Shown piece after piece: positions 44,278-53,159 of a DNA stretch of 64,000 nt. The notes below the pieces were generated by a model, which saw nothing but the letters and a program-made list of their open reading frames with translations, did no database searches and was not told the origin of the DNA. Every line of letters begins with the position of its first letter. The stretch's first letter is position 1. The stretch is taken from assembly GCF_004363045.1 (NCBI RefSeq), contig NZ_SNYJ01000010.1, positions 86,269 to 150,268 of the forward strand. Direction: 5' to 3'. Made by a program: the position numbers and the translations under genes. This stretch comes from Aureibacillus halotolerans (lineage in GTDB: Bacteria; Bacillota; Bacilli; Bacillales; DSM-28697).

Positions 44278-45513
44278 ATGGGCTATTATGATGATCATTC
44301 CACACGGTCAAAACGTCCAAGAGGACGAGCGAGCATTGTATGGGCAGCCGTCCTAGGCGTCATTATTGGGGCTGTGATTGTTCTTGTGGCCATGCCAATG
44401 CTCGTGCAGTCGGGGTGGTTAAATGGCGCCGACCAATCAGCGTCCACCTCTCTTCCTGGAGAAGATGGGACGGTCGAGACCGGGCCAAATGAAACAAGGA
44501 ACGTCAAGGTGGATGTGACCACGAATGTGACCGACATTGTTGAAAAGGTCCAGCATGCTGTTGTAGGTGTAGTAAACATTCAAGGCGGCAACTTCTGGCA
44601 GTCAGATACAGAGATGGAAGCCGGCACAGGTTCAGGCGTCATTTATAAAAAGGATGGCAACACCGCGTATGTCGTGACGAATTATCACGTCATTCAGCAA
44701 GCTTCAGAAGTAGAGATTAGCTTGTATGATGGCACACGCATCCCCGCAGAGATTCGCGGTGCCGACGTGTTTACCGACCTCGCCGTGCTTGTTGTCGAAG
44801 GCGAACAAGTGAATGACCTTATTGACACCGTGGCGACCTTTGGCAATTCCGACGATGCTAAAATTGGCGAGCCTGTCATTGCAATTGGCAATCCACTCGG
44901 GTTGGAATTTTCCGGCTCGGTGACTCAAGGCATCCTTTCCGGAAAGGAAAGAGCCATTCCAGTCGACTTAGACGGAGACGGGAGCCCAGATTGGCAAGCT
45001 GACGTTATGCAAACCGATGCGGCCATCAACCCAGGCAACAGTGGTGGCGCGTTGTTTAATCTTGACGGACAGGTCATCGGCATTAACTCCATGAAAATTG
45101 CTCAAAGTGCCGTCGAAGGACTTGGCTTCTCGATCCCAACGGATACCGTGATCCCTGTGATTAAAGATCTAGAAACACAAGGCAAAGTATCACGCCCGGT
45201 CATGGGCATCCTGAACCCTCAGCCGCTGGCCAACGTCGACAGCTATCACCGACGCGAAACACTTAACCTGCCTGACGACATTAGCTCAGGCGTCGTCGTT
45301 ACCGAAGTCGCGCCGAACTCTCCTGCCCAAGATGCAGGCTTAGAGCAGCTCGACGTCATTATCGAGCTCGACGGTACCCAAATCAACGACACCATTGATT
45401 TGCGGAAATACCTCTACAATGAAAAAAATGTAGGTGATTCGCTCGACGTTACGTTTTACCGTAGCGGTCAACAGCAATCCACCACACTCACCCTCACGAG
45501 CGACGAGCTCTAG
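44278..45513 (+). CDS. htrC: Trypsin-like serine protease HtrA/HtrC (YycK)
   Basis: Membrane-anchored DegP-type protease for secretion stress. TM segment near residues 20-42, catalytic His about 137 (NYHVI), Asp 167 (DLAVL) and Ser 255 (GNSGGAL), and a C-terminal PDZ domain (VVVTEVAPNSPAQDAGLEQL). I take ATG 44278 behind GGAGATGAAGCG (411 residues); an alternative ATG at 44260 and a GTG at 44239 are weaker. Last gene of the wal cluster. Confidence 0.94.
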   Translation: MGYYDDHSTRSKRPRGRASIVWAAVLGVIIGAVIVLVAMPMLVQSGWLNGADQSASTSLPGEDGTVETGPNETRNVKVDVTTNVTDIVEKVQHAVVGVVNIQGGNFWQSDTEMEAGTGSGVIYKKDGNTAYVVTNYHVIQQASEVEISLYDGTRIPAEIRGADVFTDLAVLVVEGEQVNDLIDTVATFGNSDDAKIGEPVIAIGNPLGLEFSGSVTQGILSGKERAIPVDLDGDGSPDWQADVMQTDAAINPGNSGGALFNLDGQVIGINSMKIAQSAVEGLGFSIPTDTVIPVIKDLETQGKVSRPVMGILNPQPLANVDSYHRRETLNLPDDISSGVVVTEVAPNSPAQDAGLEQLDVIIELDGTQINDTIDLRKYLYNEKNVGDSLDVTFYRSGQQQSTTLTLTSDEL

Positions 45514-45522
45514 TCGGGAAGG

Positions 45523-45565
45523 GCCTGTATTCCGTTCCATTTTGGAACCGAATGCAGGCTTTTTT
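45523..45565 (+). terminator. Terminator after htrC
   Basis: GCCTGTATTC...GTTCC pairs with GGAAC...GAATGCAGGC, followed by six T. Confidence 0.92.
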
Positions 45566-45638
45566 GTGTGGTGGGGGGAATCAGGTTCGGAATGGATGCT
45601 AGTGACAGGCATGTGCCAAGTGTTCGGAACAGGAGGAC

Positions 45639-45736
45639 CTGCGCAGAAACACGTCGGGTGTGCGCGGAAACGTAGGGGAAGTGCTCGAAAAGCAGGTCAA
45701 GCTGCGCGAAAATGAGAGGCAAGTGCGCGAAAACGG
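45639..45736. repeat. 21-bp-period motif array 2 (GTGCGCGAAA variant)
   Basis: Cores with (G/C)TGCGC or GTGCTC followed by GAAA begin at 45639, 45660, 45681, 45702 and 45723, exactly 21 bp apart; a further GTGTTCGGAAC lies at 45620 off phase. Same phasing as arrays at 20.1 and 47.8 kb, but with CGC instead of CCC in the core. Confidence 0.8.
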
Positions 45737-45927
45737 TCCCTCTGCGTCGCAGATATACGTCAGTTCGTACGCCTATGATCATTTAATGAAATTTCCAAGA
45801 AAAGAAGAGGCCACGAATGAATACTGCCAGATAGACTCACATAAAATGAGGAAACGCCTTTTTGGCATCTGGGGATATGGGACTGTACGGAATTCTGAAA
45901 AGTATGGTACAGTAGAAGATAGAAAAA

Positions 45928-46292
45928 AGGGGGTGAGACCATTGGGAAGGCGATACTGCACTTTAAAAGTTTGGTTGCACTAAGCCATACATTGTTTTTG
46001 AAAATCACACGGGCGTACCGCATGATTTTCGCTTGCCTTCAAACGAATGTCTCTCCCCCTGAGCGCACGATTTACGCACGGACGGACTGAATTTATTTCT
46101 TTATGGCAAGCTCTCGTAAAGGGAGAGGAACAATTTGGAGAAGCGAGGATCATCTGCAGAGGAGCTCGTGGCGGCAAAGGAAACGGTGAACACCCAATGC
46201 CCAAAATCGGTATTGGGATTTTAGTCTCGTTTTTTAGACGGTACACGATTATAAACTCATGGAGGTGAATCCCTCATTCGCTGAGGGACGAA
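45928..46292 (+). promoter_or_regulatory. Long structured leader of the CNNM/CorC transporter gene
   Basis: About 365 nt without a long gene. Visible parts: a possible 13-codon leader peptide (TTG 45942 to TAA 45981, after GGGGGTGAGACCA); stem GAAAATCA/TGATTTTC (46000-46030) with inner CGG/CCG; long-range CTCTCCC (46051-46057) with GGGAGAG (46121-46127); stem CCCAATGCC/GGTATTGGG (46193-46217); and CCCTC/GAGGG (46271-46287), whose 3' arm is the likely ribosome site five bases before the start codon. I recognise no known riboswitch. Upstream is a spaced inverted repeat ACTGTAC/GTACAGT (45882-45913) that may be the promoter/operator. Confidence 0.5.
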
Positions 46293-47657
46293 TTGGATAC
46301 AACGACGATAATTATTAATTTTTCTTTAGTAGCAATACTCATTGCGCTTACTGCGTTTTTCGTAGGATCTGAATTTGCGGTCGTGAAAGTACGGATGTCA
46401 CGAATTGAACAGCTGATTGAAGAAGGCAATAAACGGGCCATCATTGTCAAGAAACTGGTTTCTAATTTGGATTACTACTTGTCTGCATGTCAACTAGGGA
46501 TTACGGTAACCGCTCTTGCCCTCGGTTTTCTAGGGGAGCCGACGATTGAACGGTTGATTTTACCGTTTTTAACTGAGTGGGGTGTTCCAGATTCACTGAC
46601 CCACGTTATTTCATTGGTGGTTGCTTTATCGATTATGACCTTTTTCCACGTAGTGGTTGGTGAATTGGCTCCGAAAACATTGGCAATTCAGTACGCTGAG
46701 AGAATGACGATGGTGTTAGGGCCAATGCTTTACTGGTTCGGTCAGATTATGAAGCCGCTCATTTGGTCATTGAATGGATCAGCTGGTTTGTTGCTACGTG
46801 CTTTTAAAGTAGATCCGAAACCGCATGAACAGGCGCATTCTGAGGATGAGCTGAAGATTATTATGGCACAAAGCTTTAACTCTGGTGAAATCAATCAAGT
46901 CGAATTGTCGTATATGCAAAACATCTTTGCGTTCGATGAGCGTGTGGCAAAGGACATTATGGTGCCGCGTACGCAGTTGGTTGTGCTATCAGATGATATG
47001 ACTTCCGAAGAAATTCTGCAAATGATTGACGAAAACCGTTATACACGTTATCCAATCGTTGAGGGTGGCGACAAGGATACTGTGCTTGGGTTTGTGAACG
47101 TCAAAGAAATTTTAACGAACTTGGCGGTAGGACGTGAATCGTCACTGCAAAGCAGTCTGCATGAAATGCCGACGGTTCATGAAACAACATCCCTGCAAGA
47201 CGTCATGCTAAAAATGCAGCATGCTCATATTCACATTGCGCTTGTCATTGATGAATATGGCGGGACAGCAGGGATTGTGTCCATGGAAGACGTGCTTGAA
47301 GAAATTGTTGGCGACATTCGTGACGAATTCGACGAAGATGAAGTGGCCGACATCGAAGAAAAGAGCGAAGGTGTTTTCGTTCTTAATGGTCGTGTCTTGC
47401 TAGAGGATCTTGAAGGCAAGTTTGGCATTAAATTTGATCCTGACTCCGATGAGCTTGATACCATTGGCGGCTGGATGCAGGTCAATGCCACAGATTCAGA
47501 TAACCTTCAAGTGCCGGTTGAATACAAGCGCCATCGTTTTCAAGCCGTTGAAGTCGACAATCATCAGATCCTTCAAGTACAGCTTGAATTGAACGTGTTA
47601 GATCCTAATGAAGAGCTTGATGAACCAGAAGAATCACAGCACGCCGAAGCACGATAA
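46293..47657 (+). CDS. CNNM/CorC-family transporter (HlyC/CorC, DUF21-CBS)
   Basis: 454 residues: N-terminal CNNM (DUF21) membrane domain with three or four segments and the motifs AFFVGSEFAVVKVR and ACQLGITVTALALGFLGE; a CBS pair (about 215-340, RYPIVEGGDKDTVLGF and EYGGTAGIVSMEDVLEE); and a C-terminal CorC_HlyC domain. The B. subtilis relative MpfA (YhdP) is a magnesium exporter; the same or a related divalent-ion role is likely. Start TTG 46293; the proximal GAGGG ribosome site can be masked by CCCTC in the leader. Acidic C-terminal tail. Confidence 0.9.
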   Translation: MDTTTIIINFSLVAILIALTAFFVGSEFAVVKVRMSRIEQLIEEGNKRAIIVKKLVSNLDYYLSACQLGITVTALALGFLGEPTIERLILPFLTEWGVPDSLTHVISLVVALSIMTFFHVVVGELAPKTLAIQYAERMTMVLGPMLYWFGQIMKPLIWSLNGSAGLLLRAFKVDPKPHEQAHSEDELKIIMAQSFNSGEINQVELSYMQNIFAFDERVAKDIMVPRTQLVVLSDDMTSEEILQMIDENRYTRYPIVEGGDKDTVLGFVNVKEILTNLAVGRESSLQSSLHEMPTVHETTSLQDVMLKMQHAHIHIALVIDEYGGTAGIVSMEDVLEEIVGDIRDEFDEDEVADIEEKSEGVFVLNGRVLLEDLEGKFGIKFDPDSDELDTIGGWMQVNATDSDNLQVPVEYKRHRFQAVEVDNHQILQVQLELNVLDPNEELDEPEESQHAEAR

Positions 47658-47666
47658 ACGTAAACG

Positions 47667-47699
47667 CCTGTTCCTAGAATGCTAGGGGCAGGTTTTTTT
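47667..47699 (+). terminator. Terminator after the CNNM gene
   Basis: CCTGTTCCTAG pairs with CTAGGGGCAGG, followed by seven T. Confidence 0.9.
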
Positions 47700-47737
47700 G
47701 ATGGCTAGGTGTCCGATTGAACTCTACGTGCTTGGAA

Positions 47738-47830
47738 GTGCCCGAAATGGAGAGGTTTGTGCCCGATTTCTAAATCGAAGTGTCCGAAAAAACGTGCAAA
47801 GTGCCCGAAAAAGAAGAGGTAGTGCCCGAT
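47738..47830. repeat. 21-bp-period motif array 3 (GTGYCCGA)
   Basis: GTGYCCGAAA/T cores at 47738, 47759, 47780, 47801 and 47822, exactly 21 bp apart; one more at 47709 is off phase. Located between the CNNM terminator and the arsR-type promoter, clearly non-coding. Confidence 0.85.
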
Positions 47831-47920
47831 ATTAAAGTAAACAGAAAATAAAAGGATGCTCATGAATTCAATTTAAGATGATCGTATTCATAATCTTAAT
47901 TAAATATAACTACCATTATA

Positions 47921-47972
47921 AGCAACCAAATAATTGCTTTTGTTGACGAGCAACCATATAGTTGCTTATACT
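47921..47972 (+). promoter_or_regulatory. Promoter with twin palindromic operators before the ArsR-type gene
   Basis: -35 TTGACG (47943-47948), 18-bp spacer, -10 TATACT (47967-47972). The spacer is exactly the palindrome AGCAACCATATAGTTGCT (47949-47966); a second, AGCAACCAAATAATTGCT (47921-47938), lies 28 bp upstream. The start codon is only 7 bases past the -10, so the mRNA should be leaderless or nearly so. Classic autorepression layout. Confidence 0.85.
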
Positions 47973-47978
47973 AAATGT

Positions 47979-48257
47979 ATGACTTGGAATGAAGACGCGA
48001 TTTTTAAAGCACTTGCCGATTCGACGCGGCGACTTATGCTAGACGAACTATCCGAACGAAACGAGCTGACGTTGTATGAACTGACGGCACGACTCATTAT
48101 GAAGCACGACCTCACCATTTCGCGGCAAGCGATCGCTAAACATCTTTCTATTTTGGAAGATGCAGGACTCGTAGAATCAATCCGAAAAGGAAAATATCGA
48201 GTCCTTCTGTTCAACAACGAACCACTTAAAAATTTGCTGGAAGGATGGATGGAGTAG
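47979..48257 (+). CDS. ArsR-family transcriptional regulator
   Basis: 92-residue winged-helix protein: IFKALADSTRRLMLDELSER, then recognition region TISRQAIAKHLSILEDAGLV and the wing SIRKGKYRVLLFN. No cysteine metal site, so it is not an arsenic sensor but the metal-independent type often paired with VOC or SRPBCC genes. ATG 47979 lies at the expected transcription start; no ribosome site fits, and upstream in-frame codons overlap the promoter. Should repress itself and the VOC gene through the palindromes. Confidence 0.88.
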   Translation: MTWNEDAIFKALADSTRRLMLDELSERNELTLYELTARLIMKHDLTISRQAIAKHLSILEDAGLVESIRKGKYRVLLFNNEPLKNLLEGWME

Positions 48258-48338
48258 TTTTAAGAAAACATATGTCGAAATGGTTCTTCCACAGCGCAGA
48301 GCACCATGCATCGCAACGATTAAAGGAGGCAAAAACGT

Positions 48339-48722
48339 ATGAAAATCATTGTGAACAGTATTTTCGTTCAAGATCAAGACAAGGCATTGGCATTTTACAC
48401 AGAAACGCTGGGCTTCGTAAAAAAGCATGACGTTCCGGTCGGAGAATACAGGTGGCTCACCTTTGTTTCACCAGAGGATCAAGACGGTACGGAGCTTTTG
48501 CTTGAACCAAATGATCATCCTGCCGCCAAAGAGTATCAAGAGAAAATAGCCGCCGAAGGAATCCCAGCAACAATGTTTGGCGTGGCAGATGTCCACAAAG
48601 AGTACGAACGCTTACTGAAACTAGGCGTAACGTTTACGATGGAGCCGACAAAAATGGGGGACATCACAATCGCTATCTTTGATGATACGTGTGGAAACCT
48701 TATTCAAATCGCGCAGCAGTAA
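48339..48722 (+). CDS. VOC-superfamily (glyoxalase/bleomycin-resistance-like) protein
   Basis: 127 residues beginning IIVNSIFVQDQDKALAFYTE, with a beta-alpha-beta-beta-beta repeat and the C-terminal metal-ligand region IAIFDDTCGNLIQI. The family includes glyoxalase I, dioxygenases and drug-binding proteins; the substrate cannot be told. ATG 48339 after AAAGGAGGC. Downstream partner of the ArsR-type regulator. Confidence 0.88.
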   Translation: MKIIVNSIFVQDQDKALAFYTETLGFVKKHDVPVGEYRWLTFVSPEDQDGTELLLEPNDHPAAKEYQEKIAAEGIPATMFGVADVHKEYERLLKLGVTFTMEPTKMGDITIAIFDDTCGNLIQIAQQ

Positions 48723-48967
48723 CAAACGGTTCACATGTAGAAAAACAACAAAAAGGTCGGTACAAAGGAGTATGACGACGTTGTATCGACCTTTATTTTC
48801 GTTCCTTTGTGGATGGACATTTTCTAGCTTGTTTCACATGGAACATTGCTTGATGGTAAAGGTGAGCAATCGTAAAAGATGAAAAGTGTCTGTTCGAGAG
48901 AGTCTGTTCCGATTGGTGCCGAGCAACAGGAATTTCCTGAGAAACGTAGAAGGTGTCTTAGGAAACT

Positions 48968-49183
48968 ATGATCCCTAGGAGGGGTACTATCTGGTTAATT
49001 GCGATCTTTCTTACGGTATCAGGAGTGGTTTTCTTTATCAATCCGAAAATCTCATGGACGCTGTCTAATTTTTGGCGTTTTCGTGGCGACGCTGAGCCGA
49101 GCGAGGGGGCATTGACGATTTATCGGCTTCAGGGCGCTGTGTATTTCATCGCTGGCATTGTGGTCATTTCAAGGCTTGTCTAG
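48968..49183 (+). CDS. Small membrane protein, DUF6199-like
   Basis: 71 residues with two hydrophobic segments (IWLIAIFLTVSGVVFFIN and VYFIAGIVVISRL) and the pattern ISWTLSNFWRFRGDAEPSEG of small DUF6199-type proteins. Start ATG 48968 is uncertain: AGGAGGGG lies inside codons 3-6, and the true start might be later at a non-ATG codon. The gap before it (48723-48967) holds only degenerate GTG-CCGA-like sequence. Confidence 0.65.
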   Translation: MIPRRGTIWLIAIFLTVSGVVFFINPKISWTLSNFWRFRGDAEPSEGALTIYRLQGAVYFIAGIVVISRLV

Positions 49184-49237
49184 AGGGATAGGTGACGCAC
49201 TCATGTTGTATCGATATATAGATGTTAGCAAGACAGG

Positions 49238-49723
49238 CTAGTCTGGAAGTATTAAAAGATGTTCCTCTACAACAACAATGTACGCCTCCTCACGAGTAAT
49301 CGCTCTTCCAAATGGCAGATTGGAAAAATCCACGTCTGAACGATTGAAAAAAATGTCCCGAACAACGTCGTCCTTATTCATAAACACCACTGAATTACAG
49401 CATTCACTGTCATGCGGGTAGGCCCCAAGGTAGGAGCGTTGATACAGCAGGTAGCCTGGATACGAATGGGTCGTCCATTTCTGCCCGACGGTTTCTTCCA
49501 TTTGCTCCCGAGACATGTAGGGTCCAAATACATAAAAGCGGTCCCATGCAAAATCAGTGACATCATTCATCTCAAAAGGGTCTCCTTGCTCTGTGGCGTC
49601 TCGGATGTAAGCTGCCCCGCTGTCCCAAATAAAAATCTGGCTGTACTTGTAGATGTCTATGGCCAGGAAGATGAGCAACACTGTCCCCGCAATGAAACCG
49701 CATTGTTTGTAAAGTTTCTTCAT
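49238..49723 (-). CDS. Hypothetical membrane-anchored protein
   Basis: 161 residues: an N-terminal membrane segment (CGFIAGTVLLIFLAIDIY) and an extracytoplasmic domain with WDRFYVFGPYMSREQMEETV and SYLGAYPHDSECCNSVVF. The FGPY and late hydrophobic motifs resemble small Bacillus membrane proteins of unknown role. ATG 49723 with AAAGGAGAGCCC; a 44-residue longer frame lacks a ribosome site. Transcribed opposite to its neighbours. Confidence 0.7.
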   Translation of the reverse strand: MKKLYKQCGFIAGTVLLIFLAIDIYKYSQIFIWDSGAAYIRDATEQGDPFEMNDVTDFAWDRFYVFGPYMSREQMEETVGQKWTTHSYPGYLLYQRSYLGAYPHDSECCNSVVFMNKDDVVRDIFFNRSDVDFSNLPFGRAITREEAYIVVVEEHLLILPD

Positions 49724-49882
49724 GTGGGCTCTCCTTTCATTTCTATAACAATAGACGACATCCGCCGTTCTGTACACGACATCTTCGGGCCGTATAATCC
49801 TGCAATTTAGAAATGGTAATGGTAGAAGAAGAGATGTGCTATGAGAATCAATCACATTAATGATCCTCAGGGGGTTAGTGAA

Positions 49883-50236
49883 ATGAAATCAAAAGAAAAG
49901 AAGCTTTGGGTCATGTGCATCGGCTTATTCATCCTATTCGCGATTAATACAACTTTGTACGAGATTGAAAAGCACAAAATGATTTCCGCACGGGAGCTCA
50001 TGCTTGAGTTGATTGCTGCTGATGGGGCAGAGGATTTTGAAAGTGATGTGCCTGACGATAAACTCGAGAACCTCATTGAATACATACAGTCGTATAAGAT
50101 GGATCGTTTCGATAGTCTGCTTCGAATTGAAGGGACTGATAAAACGTACGTGGTTCACTATATAAACATGAACAATCGTGAGCTACAGATAACCGATGTA
50201 ACGGTCGAAGAGGGGACTAAGGAAGATATCAACTAA
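49883..50236 (+). CDS. Small membrane protein, tandem paralogue 1
   Basis: 117 residues: one N-terminal membrane segment (LWVMCIGLFILFAINTTLY) and a hydrophilic domain with DGAEDFESDVPDDKLENL and NNRELQITDVTVEE. Close to the next gene (GAEDFES, DKL, RIEG, YVV.Y, NRELQITDVTV shared), so the pair arose by tandem duplication. Start ATG 49883 after AGGGGGTTAGTGAA. Function unknown. Confidence 0.75.
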   Translation: MKSKEKKLWVMCIGLFILFAINTTLYEIEKHKMISARELMLELIAADGAEDFESDVPDDKLENLIEYIQSYKMDRFDSLLRIEGTDKTYVVHYINMNNRELQITDVTVEEGTKEDIN

Positions 50237-50321
50237 TTCGTTGAGTCTATATTGTCTTGCTAAACCGAAATACTCAAAAAGAAAGATGACTTCGTAGCAG
50301 TAATCAAGGGAGGGAAATACG

Positions 50322-50678
50322 ATGAAATTAAAAGAAAAGAATTTGTGGGCGATCATTATCCTTTTGGTCATCTTCTCTGCCGTTTACATCGTTCAGTATG
50401 GCATGGAAGTCAGTAAGGTCATTTCTACCCAAGACCTATTCAAAGAACTATTTTTATCCAATGGAGCCGAAGATTTTGAGAGCGAAGTGACTGACGAAAA
50501 ACTTGATGCGCTTGTGGATTTTGTGCAAAAGACACCTAATTTAAAGTACGAGAATGTGTTCCGGATAGAAGGACCTGATGTGACCTATGTGGTCAACTAT
50601 TGGAATTCGGAGAACCGCGAGCTACAGATTACGGATGTGACGGTGGTGGAGCGTGATGAAGGGGACAGTGAAAGATAA
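50322..50678 (+). CDS. Small membrane protein, tandem paralogue 2
   Basis: 118 residues with the same plan as its neighbour: membrane segment (LWAIIILLVIFSAVYIVQY) and NGAEDFESEVTDEKLDAL, ENRELQITDVTVVE. ATG 50322 after AAGGGAGGGAAATACG. Function unknown. Confidence 0.75.
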   Translation: MKLKEKNLWAIIILLVIFSAVYIVQYGMEVSKVISTQDLFKELFLSNGAEDFESEVTDEKLDALVDFVQKTPNLKYENVFRIEGPDVTYVVNYWNSENRELQITDVTVVERDEGDSER

Positions 50679-50713
50679 AGAGGCATTCCGGTTGTGAATG
50701 CCATCATTGGGAA

Positions 50714-50962
50714 CTATTCTTTCTCTTCAACCCAAACCTTATAGACGTAAGAATTATCAGCTAAAATTTCTTGCGTGTGAACAATAAGTATATCAAGGGA
50801 AGCCAAATAAAATGAAAGCGCGTACGCTATTTTATTGTCAGGGGTGATATAGCCATTTATTACTCGACTGTAGAATTCGTTCGAGAGAGAATCAGCCCAA
50901 ACTTCCGCTTCTCTCATAGTTTCAAACGTAACGTCGTCTTGATGCCAGTTTATCTCCGACAT
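50714..50962 (-). CDS. Small hypothetical soluble protein
   Basis: 82 residues, no membrane segment, with a predicted alpha/beta pattern: FETMREAEVWADSLSNEFYS and a late strand SYVYKVWVEEKE. ATG 50962 with CGGAGGAAAGCT. It lies 15 bp after the HD hydrolase on the same strand, so they are likely co-transcribed. Unrecognised. Confidence 0.65.
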   Translation of the reverse strand: MSEINWHQDDVTFETMREAEVWADSLSNEFYSRVINGYITPDNKIAYALSFYLASLDILIVHTQEILADNSYVYKVWVEEKE

Positions 50963-50977
50963 AGCTTTCCTCCGTTT

Positions 50978-51625
50978 TCACTCAGTTCGCCGCCCCGGCT
51001 GCCATTCCTCGTAAAAGTCCTTTAAAAAGGTTTCCATTCGTTGATGCCGCTCGGTAGCTAGCTCTTTAGCAGTTTTGGTGTTCATCAAGTCCTTCAACTT
51101 TAGCAGTTTATCGTAAAAATGCTCGATGGCGGTTGCCTGCCTCTTTAGGTATTCTTCCTGCGATTTCTGGACATAGGTGGCATCAGGGTCATGCATCACG
51201 TTCCCGCGCGCACCGGCAAATGTAAAAGCTCTTGCGATGCCTATGGCTCCAATCGCGTCCAGTCGATCCGCATCTTGAACGACCTGTGCTTCTAACGTTT
51301 CTAATGGAGGATTTTGTCCTCCGCGAAACGACATATGGTCAATGATGTCGAGAATCTTAATTTTGGCGTCTTCCTTCAAATCAATTTTCGCGAAAATGTC
51401 CATCAGTTTTTGTTGTCCTTCCGCTTTACTGGCATTCAATTTATCGTCAGCCACGTCATGCAGCAAGGCCGCTAACTCGCAAATGACCACGTCGGCGCCT
51501 TCTTTCTCCGCAATATACAAGGCATTGTTCCGCACACGGTCAATATGCCACCAATCGTGCCCTGTCGTTTCATGAGCAAATAGGCTTTTGACCAGTGCTT
51601 CTGTTTTATTGATGATATTTGTCAA
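50978..51625 (-). CDS. HD-domain phosphohydrolase (YedJ/YpgQ-like)
   Basis: 215 residues with the metal-binding set TGHDWWHIDRV, LLHDVADDK and QDADRLDAIGA typical of the YpgQ/YedJ group, some of which hydrolyse nucleoside triphosphates. I prefer TTG 51625 because GGAGGTC lies at the proper distance; an ATG at 51640 would put that ribosome site inside the gene. Upstream partner of the 82-residue protein. Confidence 0.85.
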   Translation of the reverse strand: MTNIINKTEALVKSLFAHETTGHDWWHIDRVRNNALYIAEKEGADVVICELAALLHDVADDKLNASKAEGQQKLMDIFAKIDLKEDAKIKILDIIDHMSFRGGQNPPLETLEAQVVQDADRLDAIGAIGIARAFTFAGARGNVMHDPDATYVQKSQEEYLKRQATAIEHFYDKLLKLKDLMNTKTAKELATERHQRMETFLKDFYEEWQPGRRTE

Positions 51626-51819
51626 TAGGGGGACCTCCATTCAGTGTTTGTGAGATAATACGAAAGCCAAAAAGGTGGTACAATTTAGTGTACCGTATAT
51701 AAAATGAGCATTTCACCTTTTTCGAGAGGATAATTACGATCCAAAGGTTGAAGAAAACACCATTCCGTATATACTAGACACTACATGGCGTTCGAATCAT
51801 AAAATACGTTAAAAAGTGA

Positions 51820-52569
<750 letters not shown>

Positions 52570-52587
52570 GGCGGGCATAATAGAGGG

Positions 52588-52625
52588 AAGGGGATACACG
52601 AATTACATGTATCCCCTTTTTTGAT
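52588..52625 (+). terminator. Terminator after the methionine aminopeptidase gene
   Basis: GGGGATACA pairs with TGTATCCCC, followed by six T. Confidence 0.92.
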
Positions 52626-52791
52626 GCCTTGTAAAAGGACTGTTCCAAAAATTGTCGTAATAGATGGAAAACACCGATAAATTCAGTGGATTTTGTCTAA
52701 ACATAGACGGGTTCATGATATACTTGCCAGTAACAATAACGGAACTCTTTGGGTGGATCGGCACTCCTTTTATGGAAGGGGGGTGTTGCCA

Positions 52792-52902
52792 ATGACAGAT
52801 TACCAGATCATTATGGTGGTTTTGAAAGTGATCGGATTAGTGATTACTTTAATGTTGTCGTTTGGAACACTGATTTTTCTGCTAACGCAGAAAAAAAAGT
52901 AA
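52792..52902 (+). CDS. Type I toxin, holin-like small hydrophobic peptide, copy 1
   Basis: 36 residues, MTDYQIIMVVLKVIGLVITL then MLSFGTLIFLLTQKKK: one membrane helix with a Lys tail, the plan of the TxpA/BsrG/holin-like toxin family. ATG 52792 after GAAGGGGGGTGTTG. Extended -10 TGATATACT (52716-52724). The gene is followed by hairpin AGTAATCCCC/GGGGATTACT and by CACAAGTG/CACTTGTG with T6 (52981-53011). A near-identical copy lies at 55140. Confidence 0.85.
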   Translation: MTDYQIIMVVLKVIGLVITLMLSFGTLIFLLTQKKK

Positions 52903-53027
52903 TCCCCCACTGAGTTTGCGAGCTCTAGGGGATTACTTTTTCCTGAGGCCGATCCATTAATGGAACCGTTGTTGCCAAGTCACAAGTGTATGCAGCACTT
53001 GTGGCTTTTTTAGTGTTTCCACTTCTT
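52884..53027 (-). ncRNA. Candidate antisense RNA antitoxin, copy 1
   Basis: Minus-strand extended -10 TGATATAAT (TATAAT is the complement of 53034-53039), conserved in copy 2. Transcription leftwards would overlap the 3' part of the toxin mRNA and end at the hairpin AGTAATCCCC...GGGGATTACT followed by TTTTTTTT, which is the complement of the toxin lysine codons. Ends are estimates. Confidence 0.6.
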
Positions 53028-53159
53028 GACGTAATTATATCACAAGTCAGATAATAATGCACAGAGATGGTTTTGTGTGTATTTTGAGTATCTTCTTTAT
53101 AGAAGTTCAATTATGAGAAAGATGTAAACAAATGCTATGATTGGAGAGGGTGATGATGA

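Noticed and set aside
46047..46268. 73-residue frame in the CNNM leader
   Set aside because: No ribosome site, and it runs through the paired stems of the leader; the sequence has no family features.
46000..46292. Known magnesium or manganese riboswitch (M-box, yybP-ykoY)
   Set aside because: The conserved core sequences of these classes are not visible; only generic stems are.
48886..48970. Fourth 21-bp array before the DUF6199-like gene
   Set aside because: Only two loosely similar units (CCTGAGAAAC and CTTAGGAAAC) are 21 bp apart; the core is not recognisable enough.
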